From Codonopsis lanceolata (lineage: Eukaryota > Streptophyta > Magnoliopsida > Asterales > Campanulaceae): 64,000 nt of DNA. Position numbers and translations under genes: made by a program. Of this stretch, positions 1-9,541 are shown in pieces (position 1 is the stretch's first letter; every line of letters begins with the position of its first letter). The stretch covers positions 173,733,231 to 173,797,230 of the forward strand of contig CM028377.1 in NCBI GenBank assembly GCA_013146195.2, written 5' to 3'. A model generated the notes under the pieces. It was given only the letters and a program-made list of their open reading frames with translations, made no database searches and was not told the origin of the DNA.

Positions 1-965
1 ATATTTTCCGGAAGAGGTAAGTTACTATCCCCTTCCCTTTGTATGTAGGATTGACACAAATGTATTGTTGGCTACTCCTACGTGATATGTTTTGAATTCA
101 AAATAAAAATACTCTTATTATGAATTATTGATTAATTAAACCGAAATGTATATTTAATGTGTTTGAGATTATTAAGTGGCCGAATTAAACATCGGTAAGT
201 TTGTGTTGAGATAAATCCTGCTAATAGCAGTAATGCCTGAAATTTATAAATAATAAATAAATGACTTAACGGAGTTGATTTAGGTAAAATAAAACATTAT
301 GAGTGTTGTATTGGGTTCCTACGATACCGGGGAATTGTGTTGGGATATATATTGATATGAAATATCTTACTGTGTGTTTAGTGTTTGAAGCAGATAAGAA
401 TGTTTACGTGTTTTATTTCAAGTAAACAAGCATGCTTACATGTGTGTTGAGTTCCCCGTACTTGGGACCCCACGGTGTGATACTTACAAGTAAACATCTA
501 CTTGTGCATTGCATTGAGTCCAGCTTCCATATGTGCGTGTCACGACAATAAGGGAAACAAATGTAGTTACGAGAGTCATATCTCGTAAATTCTTTAGGTC
601 GTTGTCGTATCCCTCGTTATTGGTCGTAATGAGAAAGTAGCCTAGTTAGAGCAATTCGCATAACCAATGAGGGGCTAGACTATTGGATAACACTCTGAGT
701 TATTAAACTCCTAGTTAAGCTCCAAGGTTAGTGTTTTCTGGATACTATTGGGTCCAGATATGGATTTCAGATCTGAATACTATTAGATTCAGAAAGTTCA
801 GTGTGTATACATTGTGATAGGAGCACAGCTACCGTGTTTATTGGGATTTCTGGTGTAATTCTGAAAGATTGATTGTAGCTAGAAATATAAAGATTAACTA
901 ATAAACGAAATTAAAATAGTAAAACAAAATATTGAAAAACAGAACATAAAGTTTGAAAAACGTTT
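1..965. other. Unassigned AT-rich sequence, no gene seen
   Basis: No long reading frame, recognisable domain or paired transposon end was found here. The stretch around 420-860 has the look of a retrotransposon LTR or untranslated region, with no coding pattern, but no partner copy occurs in this window. It abuts the reversed SIRE-type LTR fragment that starts at 966. Left unclassified. Confidence 0.4.
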
Positions 966-2127
966 TGTAAGTCTATTGGCAACGAACTAAGGCTAGATGA
1001 GGGGGGTGAATAGCCTTTTAAAAACTTTAAGGATTATTTTGAAAACCTTTAAAAGATGCAGCGGAAAAGATAAGTTTTGAGCAGCTGATGCAAAATCAGT
1101 AGATACCAGCTGCTGAACTTTAAAACAGTTTGGTTTGGTTTTCTTTTGATCACTTAAGTATAAGGGTTGAATTGAATGACAATATATAAGATCAGTTATG
1201 TAAATAATTCAGGAATGTAAATGTTAAACACTTAAGTAGATTGAAGCTGCTTAAGTGTGTGAACAGCAAAAACAGCAGGTAGACAGAAAACAGTATTTGG
1301 AATAGTTCACAGTGTTAAAACTGCTACGTCCACTACCAAATTGATCAAACTTGGATTTTGAAGTCCACTAAGATTATATAAATGTTAAGTGATCAACGGA
1401 TCAGTGTACAACAAAAACCAGAGTTTGAGGAGTTTGATCTAGCAAATATCAAACTCGTGCAACAATATAAGGTTCCTTAAGGATTTGAAAGAGTACATGA
1501 ACAATCGAACAACGATTGTTCAAGCAGAAACTAGAAAAGAATGTTATATAAGAGATTATCTAGTGAGTGTTTTGACAGAAGAAACTCTTCAAATAAATAT
1601 TTGAAGTTTTGGATCTAGATGAGAGTTTCAACGTGTTTGTCTTTTTCAGTGCTTGGAGAATTTGAGATTTTTGAATGCTTGAGCATGTAGTTTTGTATTG
1701 TGTCTTTTTCAATCCTGTCTTCAAACGTCTTTATAGAGATATCCAGATTTGTAGCCGTTTGAGAGAGCGAGGTTGAATCTTTGAATTTTTTGAAGAAATG
1801 ATGATCACGATCTATCATTGAATACCCAGAAATTCTGGAAACTGTAAGAGACAAAGACTATACTCTAGAATGAAATATTAAAGAGAGTGGTTAGCTAAAT
1901 TTTGAATATATAAAGAAAATTTATGACATGCATGAAAGTCTTCTATTGAAAGGACTTATGAATAGTTCTTTTGTTTGAAAAAATCGACCCAAAATAATGT
2001 TTTATAATGCGTGCGTGAAGGTTATATTTTTTCAACGGACACAGTGTTTTCAGTAGATAGAAAATTTGAGTGTATAAGCAGGTGTTTACACTGTCTATCA
2101 GTAGCTTCTAGCTGGTGATGACTTATG
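966..2127 (-). mobile_element. SIRE-type copia LTR fragment, reversed
   Basis: Read on the minus strand, this matches the LTR at 21014-22444 over most of its length. It shares the C-rich block next to the LTR end (minus-strand copy of GAGGGGGGTGAATAGCC near 998-1014), the terminal GACTTACA at 966, and the internal block around 1600-1860. The homology stops near 2127, so roughly the first 200 bp of the LTR are missing. No primer-binding site follows the LTR end on its left side, so this is a solo or truncated LTR rather than the edge of a complete element. It is clearly more diverged than the copies near 21 kb and 51 kb. The reading frame at 1615-1854 is LTR sequence and is not called as a gene. 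Confidence 0.8.
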
Positions 2128-2129
2128 TT

Positions 2130-3015
2130 TTGAGCTCGACTTTCAGATTATGCTCGCGCCAAAGCCCGAGCCTCGGACTATTATTCACGTGCTCATGCAC
2201 GCCACGCTCGCACCTGAGCTCGAGCCTCAGATTATGCTCGCGCCAATGCCGAGCTTCAAATTATTATTATTCACGTGCCCGTGCACGCCACGCTCGCGCC
2301 AGAACTCGACCTTCAGATTATGCTCGCGCCAATGCCCGAGCCTCAGACTATTATTCACGTGCCCATGCACGCCACGCTCACGCCAGAGCTCGAGCCTCAG
2401 ACTATTATTTACGTGCCCATACACGCCACGCTCGCGCTAGAGCTCGAGCCTCAGATTATGCTCGCGCCAATGTCGAGCTTCATATTATTATTATTCACGT
2501 GCCCATACAGCGCTCGCTCGCAGCTTCGACCTTGATTATGCTCGCGAGCCTCAGACTATTATTCACGTGCCCATGCACGCCACGCTCGCGACAAAGCTCG
2601 AGCTTCAGATTATGCTCGTGCTAAAGCCTGAGCCTCAGATTATTATTTCTCGCGTCCGAGCACACTTCGCTCGCGCCTATGCCTGAGATGTGGATTATAT
2701 TTCATACATGTGCACGTTGAGCTTTACATTATGCTCCCGACTCGATTTTACTCAGGGCTGAGCTCTACCTTGTCTCCCGCTCGAGTCTACTCGCGGTCGA
2801 GTTGTACACTGCGCCTACCTGCGCTTATGCTCCCTGCTCCAGTTTACACTCGGCATGATCTTCATATTGTGCTCCAGCTCGGCATCACAGTTACACTCAG
2901 CACGAGCTTCTACGAGTGTTTAGCACGTTACGCTCCACTAGCGTCCATCATGCTTTCATCAGCATTTGCGGCTACGCTCGACATGAGCTATATATCTCGC
3001 TCCAGGTCGACATAG
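2130..3015. repeat. Tandem array A, variable units of about 55-87 bp
   Basis: The motifs CAGATTATGCTCGCGCC and CACGTGCCCATGCACGCC recur many times between 2145 and 2600 with small changes and unequal spacing. The array then decays into looser copies of GAGCT-rich units up to about 3010. Because the units contain few stop codons, several overlapping arginine/serine-rich frames stay open on the plus strand. They are by-products of the repeat and not genes. Confidence 0.8.
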
Positions 3016-3059
3016 ACATTTATCTTGGTACCTTGCGGTTCAAGATCACTTTATTTGGG

Positions 3060-3345
3060 GTCTCTAATGCTTCATACCTATTTTCCTCCTTGCTTGCCGA
3101 GATGAGACCTAATGGCCTCCTCGTTCACCAAGGAGATACTAGGCTCCTAGTGCCTCATACCTATTTTCCTCCTTACTTGCCGAGGTGAGACCTATTGGCC
3201 TCCTTATTTGCCAAGGAGAGGCCAGGCTCTAATGCCTCATACCTATTTGCCTCCTCGGGACGCCAAGGAGAGGCCAGGCTCCTAGCGCCTCATACATATC
3301 CTCCTCGCCAAACCAAGGAGAGGCCAGACTCTAATGCCTCTAAAT
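3060..3345. repeat. Tandem array B, about 75-bp units
   Basis: Four to five copies of a unit built from GCCTCATACCTATTT, then CCTCCT, then CCAAGGAGAGGCCAGGCTC lie between 3060 and 3345. The copies differ by small indels. The unit is unrelated to arrays A and C on either side, so this 3' UTR acquired at least three separate repeat families. Confidence 0.75.
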
Positions 3346-3502
3346 ACCTATTGCATCCACATGAACATTTCATACATATTTACAAGTTACTAAATAAATG
3401 CATCATCTATTCATCATTGCATAAACATAAAAACATGCTCCTATTGCCTCTCTCAGTACCTTGCGGTTCAAGGTCACTTTCTTACAATGCCTTGCGGTTT
3501 AT

Positions 3503-4130
3503 GGCCTTATGGCTCACTTTCTTAAAGGTCCTCGCCACACCGAGGATAGATCTTATTATGGCCTTATGGCTCACTTTCTTGAAGGTCCTTGCCACGCCGA
3601 GGATAGATCTTATTATGGCCTTATGGCTCGCTTTCTTGAAGTTCCTCGCCACACCGAGGATAGATCTTACTATGGCCTTATGGCTCGCTTTCTTGAAGGT
3701 CCTCGCCACGCCAAGGATAGATATTATTATGGCCTGATGGCTTGCTTTCTTAAAGGTCCTCGCCACGCTGAGGATAGATCTTATTATGGCCTTATGGCTC
3801 GCTTTCTTAAAGGTCCTCGCCACGCCGAGGATAGATCTTATTATAGCCTTATGGCTTGCTTTCTTGAAGGTCATCGCCACACCAATGATAGATCTTATTA
3901 TGGCCTTATGGCTCGCTTTCTTGAAGGTACTCGCCACGCCGAGGATAGATATTATTATGGCCTTATGGCTCGCTTTCTTAAAGGTCCTCGCCACGCCGAG
4001 GATAAATCTTATTATGGCCTTATGGCTCGCTCTCTTGAAGGTCCTCGCCACGTTGAGGATAAATCTTATTATGGCCTTATGGCTCGATTCTCTTGAAGGT
4101 CCTCGCCACGCTGATGATAAATTTTATTAT
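3503..4130. repeat. Tandem array C, exact 57-bp period, 11 units
   Basis: The word GGCCTTATGG, or a one-base variant, recurs at 3503, 3560, 3617, 3674, 3731, 3788, 3845, 3902, 3959, 4016, 4073 and 4131. That is ten 57-bp steps followed by one of 57 to 58. Each unit also contains CTTTCTTGAAGGTCCTCGCC and GAGGATAGATCTTATTAT. Since 57 is divisible by three, reading frames stay open along the whole array on both strands with a 19-residue period. Their coding appearance is an arithmetic effect. Confidence 0.95.
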
Positions 4131-4357
4131 GGCCTTATGCCGAAGGCTACATATCTTATTTTCATACCCATACTTGCTGGTCAAGGTCTAATTCGCCAAT
4201 CAAGGATCAATTATACACAAAGTTCACCCGCCAAGGCTCAAAAGTCAGCTACATAAACTCTTTTGGAATTCAAAGCAAAATCTCAAAACCCTCAGCATCA
4301 CAAGAAGCAACTACAAGCAGATTATACTCCTTACCCTCGATGTTAGCCACGACGGAT

Positions 4358-4374
4358 AAGGAGTAGGGGGCTAT
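4358..4374 (+). other. Polypurine tract before the Tat-like LTR
   Basis: The purine-rich run AAGGAGTAGGGGG followed by CTAT lies immediately 5' of the TGAAGTACTCC start. This is the usual position of the plus-strand priming site of an LTR retrotransposon. Confidence 0.6.
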
Positions 4375-4877
4375 TGAAGTACTCCAAAATATCAGGCCCG
4401 AACAGGTAACCCAAAAGTGTACTCCGAAATTATACTTAGAAGATTGGGCCAAGCCCGTACCCGGAAGGAGGCCCGGACCCATATCCAAAGAAGGGCCCAA
4501 GCCCAATCACATACTAAAGCCCAGTATGGAAAGACCACATTTATATAAATAGTAGGAAAACTTCCTAAAAAAAGAGGTCAGTGACTATTTCCCTCCAAAA
4601 AACAGAATAAGAACTCTATTTCATCCCTCCCTACTGCCGGTTTTTATACACATACATACACACACTTTATTTTATTGATGATCGATGATACACACAACAT
4701 ATATTGATTATCACACCGGAGGGTTTTGGGACACCCCCACCCACTCACGGTGCTTTATTTTGCAGACTTCACAAGCCAAATATCCTACCGCGACAACCAC
4801 CGTCGGACCACGACTCCGGTGACCCCGACATAACGTCACCTTCGGCACCCCAGACACCACACGACAAGGTCACCACA
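4375..4877 (+). mobile_element. LTR of the Tat-like element
   Basis: The block starts with TG at 4375 directly after the polypurine tract and plausibly ends with CACCACA at 4871-4877, giving about 503 bp. It contains a TATA-like TATATAAATAG at 4552-4562. Directly after it comes TTTTTTGGCGTGCTC, which resembles the TGGCG-type primer-binding sites of Tat elements, so it is not settled whether this is a 3' LTR or an LTR shared by two elements. No second copy of it is in the window to fix the ends. Confidence 0.55.
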
Positions 4878-4985
4878 TTTTTTGGCGTGCTCATATTATA
4901 ATAAATAACTACGGGGACAGAACTATCTCCTGAAACATGAGTGTCTGAACCCGGTATGCCTGGGCTTTAGCCCACTAGGCGGTCT

Positions 4986-6653
4986 AGATGTGCTTCCCAT
5001 ATCCTTCCGAGAAAGGAAGTCTTTTTTTTGTTGCAGGATTTCGGGCAGCGTGACTGCTCCTTTTTGTTGTTTTCTCCTCGGGATCCGGGCGGCACAACTA
5101 CTTGTTTTTTGCTTGCTTGCTTACGTGTTTTTTGCTGCTTGCTTGCTTTTAGCTGTCGTCGAGTCTGAAATCGAGCAGAGCACTTGCTTGCTTCGGCTGA
5201 ATTTGACGTCTGGATTCTGGTAGGGCAACTGCACTTTTTGGTATTTTTGAACCGATGAAATAAGGTGAAAACCTAGTTGGGTAGCTAGGGTTCACTAATT
5301 GGCCGAAGAGTTTTAGTGTTTAGGGGAACTTTTGGCAGTCTAACGGAGCTTCGAAGTTTGATCGATAAGTTATCAGCACAACAACTCTTGTCTTTTCTTC
5401 CTCCGTAAAAATTTTTGTGGGTCTCTCTCTCTCTCTCTCTTTTTCACTGCCGAATGCCTCTATTTATCAAGGTTCTAAAAATCGTTAGGCGGCACACTAG
5501 CGCCTAGGGGACTAGTCGGGGCGTAATCGGGGCCTAGGCGGGGCCTAGAATTAAGGCATAATTACCATTTTTTCGATAATTTATATCAAAGATCAAACAC
5601 ATTTAATACACATTTATTTTTTTTTTTTATGTTTGTCATTTTATCAAGCACTTGTCTATATTTGTAAAATGAACAAAAATATACAAACCTACCATTAATC
5701 TCAATTCTCAACAACCTCAAAGCAATAAACCAGCCAAGTTTAGAATTAAAAACAAAAAATATATATATATTACTCTACCTATCTACTGCCTCTACAACCC
5801 ACAGTCTAACATATTCTTTCTAATCTCTTCTCATTCTAAATTCTGAGTCTCGAGACAGCCCATTTCTTCTTCATTTCTTCTATCTATCTGGCAGACCGAC
5901 AAGCCTCTTTTTTCCTTTCTTTTTTTTTTCTTCTCTCTCTATCCGGCATACCGACTCTCCTCATTTTTTCATCCTCCAATCTCTTTTCTCCTAGATCTAA
6001 AACCCTTTGATCTATTCCCTCTTTCATCCCACCGAATATCTACAAAATCAAACTCATTTTCTTTCTACCTCCCTCTCTGCCTCACCATTATCACTTCCCC
6101 TTCCTTCTCCAGTTCGCCCCCTTCATTCCTCGGTCACCACATGCCACAAAATCAAAACTACAAAAATAAATTAAGGTCAGCGAGGTTTGGCGTAGGCGCC
6201 GACTTGATCGATTAGGCGGCGACTAAGAAAGCCGCGGCGGTAGAGAAGGGCCTAGCGCCTAGGCGAGGCCTAGGCGGGGAGTTTTAGAACACTGCTATTT
6301 ATAGGATGAGAGACTAGGTTTCCTTAACATCAAAGATTAAACCAAATATTTTCTTTCGTGCTTTAATGGCTTGTACCGTGTGCTGAAAGAGTTGCACCAA
6401 AAGCTAACTGCAATAGTGAACATGGAAGTTGTGGGCGCTGCCTACACCCATTATGGGCGCGCCATGCCGCGGTGGCTATGGGCCATTTTGCATTTTTTTA
6501 CTTTTTGCAATTTCACCGCAATTTGTTAATTCTTCTCCTTTTGTTTGTTAATTCATTTTAAACTCTGTAACTTAACATCAGTTAGTCCTTTTAACAAGTC
6601 TTGATATTTTATAACATGTCATAAAATAGGAGTACGAAATTGAGGTATCTACA
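4986..6653 (-). mobile_element. Ogre-like LTR copy 1, reversed, with a hAT insertion
   Basis: On the minus strand it starts at 6653 with TGTAGATACCTCAATTTCGT. That parallels the start of the copy at 33934 (TGTAGACACCCCAATTTCGT). Similarity continues through the GGCAGCGTGAC block (5043-5053 here, 33043-33053 in the other copy) and the CTAGCT/GGGCTAAGG-like block, to about 4986. The part of the LTR next to the primer-binding site, about 580 bp in the other copy, is absent, so this copy is truncated on its left. A hAT element at 5468-6294 interrupts it. The call as Ogre/Tat rests on the typical TGTAGACACC LTR start and on the primer site of the second copy. Confidence 0.7.
5468..6294. mobile_element. 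Non-autonomous hAT element, 827 bp, 8-bp TSD CTATTTAT
   Basis: The ends read CAAGGTTCTAAAAATCG on the left and, reversed, CAGTGTTCTAAAACTCC on the right, so the terminal inverted repeat is CA, two variable bases, then GTTCTAAAA. The 8-bp sequence CTATTTAT occurs directly on both sides (5460-5467 and 6295-6302). Subterminal GCCTAGGCG-type words are repeated in both orientations near each end. No transposase frame is present. The related Ogre-like LTR at 33408-33425 carries the same site as CTCTATTTATAGG without the insert, which confirms the ends. Confidence 0.93.
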
Positions 6654-6689
6654 TTATATCTTCATCATTACGGGTATTTTATATCATAC

Positions 6690-7190
6690 GAATCCCCTTA
6701 ACCAACTCACTGTGTGTTAGTGGATTGAGTTGTGAGAGAGTGTGACTTCATTTTACTAAATAAGATCCGTAAGATGATCTCACAAGAGACCTACTAAAAT
6801 CTCCCATCTATTTTCTGTCTTTTTACAATTCACTCCTACTCCATTTTTAATAAATATTCACACTTTTCTCTAATTAATTATTAATTTATTATTCTTAAAA
6901 ATTATTAATAACAACCTCAACCAAACGATGTCGGGATAAGCATAGTTAGTGATGAGTCCGAATTTGTACACCAATGTTTAACGTTGGTGTACAATACCAA
7001 CATTCTTATTAGTAGATAGCTAACCACTATTTTTAAAGATAAAAATTTGAGTAAGATGGTCTTACAGATATTTTTTGTAAGACGGATCATTTTTACCCGA
7101 CCCACAGTGTATTGGTGGGTTAAGCTATGCGATAGTAAGACTCCATCTTACGAATTAAGAACCGTAAAACGGTCTTACCAGAGACCTACT
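6690..7190. repeat. MITE-like copies of a GTAAGACGGTCTTAC family
   Basis: Words such as GTAAGATGGTCTTAC, GTAAGACGG, CGTAAAACGGTCTTACC and AGAGACCTACT recur at 6765-6795 and 7040-7190, with opposite orientation at the two ends of the 7040-7190 copy. The same family appears at 13876-14175 and 60770-60870, so it is a dispersed short inverted-repeat element. The frame at 6917-7105 is not credible as a gene. Nothing else was recognised between 6654 and 7229. Confidence 0.55.
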
Positions 7191-7229
7191 CTTTTTTAAA
7201 ATTGTTTTAATATTTTGGTGGTTTCTTTT

Positions 7230-7672
7230 ATTTAAAGGCAAAGATTTGTGTAGGACGGTTTTACGAATCATAAATCCGTAAAACGGAGCCCTATTTAGAA
7301 ATTCACGGATCATAATAAATAAACAACATGTTACAAAAATTCACAAAAATAATTTAGCTATGATTGTTCTAAGTTGTTGCTTTAGCTAAGATTGTTATGT
7401 GTTTCAAGTCTCAAAAGCAAAGTTCTTGTTAAGAACCGTAAGATCGTCTCATAGGAGATCACCTCATTAATGAATATGAATAATAAATTTTAAACCAATG
7501 GTGGGACTTGAAACACAAACCTCTACCCAAACCTCAACAACTTAGAACCATCTTAACTAAATTGTTTTTATTAATTTTTATAACATGTATATTTATTATT
7601 ACCTTTGAATTTTGAAATGGGGCTCCGTCTTAAAGATTTAGGATCCATAAGACCCTCCTACACAAATCTTAT
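7230..7672. mobile_element. Long fold-back MITE, arms about 210 bp
   Basis: The left arm begins AAGATTTGTGTAGGACGG and the right arm ends CCTCCTACACAAATCTT. The arms stay complementary inwards through CCGTAAAACGGAGCCC against GGGCTCCGTCTTAAAG, and through the TTCTAAGTTGTTG block against its reverse complement near 7545. Only a short centre (about 7440-7465) is unpaired. Transcribed, it would form a hairpin of about 200 bp. No clear target duplication was found. It sits exactly at the left edge of the RPB7 duplication unit. Confidence 0.75.
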
Positions 7673-9541
7673 GGTTAATATATACCCACCTTGACCTTTT
7701 TGTTGATAAAAAACAAATATAGAATAGAAAATCAAAAATAAAATTTGGAATCTGTGTTGGTAATTGACACTAATTTATTTTTTATTAGGAAATAGAGTAT
7801 TTTAGGTAATTGGAAATTGGTCATTTATTATAGGATTTTAAATAAAAAGAAATAAAAAATGTTAAAACAATTTCAAAAATAATGATACCTTACTTAGCTA
7901 TCCACCAAAGATGACGTTGACATTGTACACTAACGTTAAGTATTAATGTACAAATTCAGACTCGTCAGTGATCACTCGAACTCCACTTCCTTCTAAAACT
8001 TAGGCTGGTGTTAGAATTGTCAAATTTTTATTAAAAATGGCCAGAGAAAGTTACACAAATATATTTTGGATGGAGTAATACTCTTGTCTTTTAAAAGAAA
8101 AGTTCCAATTTTACCCATTTGATCTCTAAAAGCGACTACTTGATGTGGTTTCTTACGGTGGGGGAAGGGATATGGAAATTTAGAATTTAGAATACGTTCG
8201 ACCAAACACCAATTTTGGATCTTTTGGAGCAAAAGCTCTGCCAAGTCCTTTGCAGTTTGTTTTTTGGAGAAATTGCCAAGTCCTTTGCAGTTTGTTTCAT
8301 GTTTTTTGGGGGTGAAAAGACAACTACGCCGTTTATGAGCCCCAAACGTGCTAAGGATTACTTATCCAACGCATCGCGATGAATCAATTTGAATCGTAAT
8401 GTACAAATTGGATTTGCGATGCAGAAAATCACGATGTAAAAATTAAATTCCCGATGCTTAAATTGGATTTCCGATACAAAAAAACTTGATGTACAAATTT
8501 AATTCGATTTGTGCATAGTGATGCAAAATTTACGATGCAGAAAATCCCAACACGCAAATTGGATTCGCGATACGCAAATTAGATTTGATTTGTGCATTAC
8601 AATGCAAAATCGATGCATAAACTGATACTTTGTGCGTTTGTGTTCGATTCATTAAGAATATTGTATTTTTTTCGCCCCTAAAAGTATTTTTTTCCGATAT
8701 AAAAAAACATAGTAGATTGGAGCAGTTAAAAAGTTTTAAAAAGGATCGGCCTTGAATTTCACCTTTTTTTTTTCTGGGTTATCGAGAGCCTTACTACTTC
8801 ACATTGTATTCAACCTAGCCTTTGTCCCAATTAGTTGGGATCAACTAAAAGGTGTAGAAAATCAAGGCTGCAGTATGTTTTAACATGAAAAATGCATCAA
8901 TTAACCTGAAACATTTATTTTGATCAAATTTAGAATGTCTTTTTCCAAGGAATAGCTGGCCACTCTTGGGAATATTAGTTTTGACAGTAATATCCACGGG
9001 TTTCTAGCCAGACAAGCTCATCAATGGGGCATAGTTAGGCAACTTCGTCATGATTCACTAAATGAAACTAATACAGATACTTATACTCTATTGTACTCTT
9101 CCCGAGCCCGACTCTTAAAATAGTGTCATGTTTATCTCCACATCAAGAAAAAAATTATTGACTTTATTATATATATATATTAGAATAATGTGTACTATCC
9201 AAACATATCCCTAAATGTAACTATAATTTTGCTAAAATCAGTTCAAAACGTCGGTTTTTTCCTATAAATATCAAAATGATAACACAGCCGCACCATCAAA
9301 ATCGAGCATTTCACCATAATAGCATTCTTAATAAATAACGGTTTTACAGAATACATTCCTCAAGGCTCTAACAGCAGTGTTCAATCGACAAGTCTACGAA
9401 GAAGTTACAGAAAAAACTGAAGTGAAACCGCATGTCTGATTCCAATTCCAATTCAGCATCTCAAACTTTATACAACTACCAGAATTTGGGGCTTCTATAA
9501 GATAGAAACAATTGAGCAATGGAGGATCACCAGAGATTTAA
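7673..9541. other. 3' flank of RPB7, duplication unit 1
   Basis: No gene was recognised in this stretch. It is alignable in blocks with 13763-18780, for example 7677-7900 with 13770-14300, 7970-8100 with 16120-16250, 8196-8230 with 16450-16490, 8395-8640 with 17090-17370, and 8820-9000 with 18545-18745. It contains a direct repeat of GCCAAGTCCTTTGCAGTTTG (about 8240 and 8277) and a run of short GATGCA-type repeats at 8380-8640. It is called the downstream flank of the duplicated gene region. Confidence 0.7.

Larger units (their letters stand above)
2128..4877 (+). mobile_element. 3' end of a Ty3/gypsy Tat-like element: repeat-rich 3' UTR plus LTR
   Basis: Three different tandem arrays lie head to tail (about 2130-3015, 3060-3345 and 3503-4130). 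They are followed by a short unique stretch, a purine-rich tract ending in GAGTAGGGGG at 4361-4370, and an LTR-like block starting TGAAGTACTCC at 4375. Tat-lineage elements (Ogre, Retand and relatives) are known for hypervariable tandem repeats in the 3' untranslated region just before the polypurine tract, which is the layout seen here. No gag or pol domain of this element lies in the window; the left part is cut off where the reversed SIRE LTR fragment begins. Confidence 0.65.

Noticed and set aside
2115..3188. Arginine/serine-rich frames of 86-169 codons
   Set aside because: They overlap in several frames over tandem array A and follow its repeat period.
2130..4130. CRISPR array
   Set aside because: The units are contiguous tandem repeats without unique spacers, in plant nuclear DNA.
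3461..4256. Long reading frames on both strands over the 57-bp array
   Set aside because: The repeat length is divisible by three, so absence of stops in one unit keeps every unit open. The protein is a 19-residue repeat with no family.
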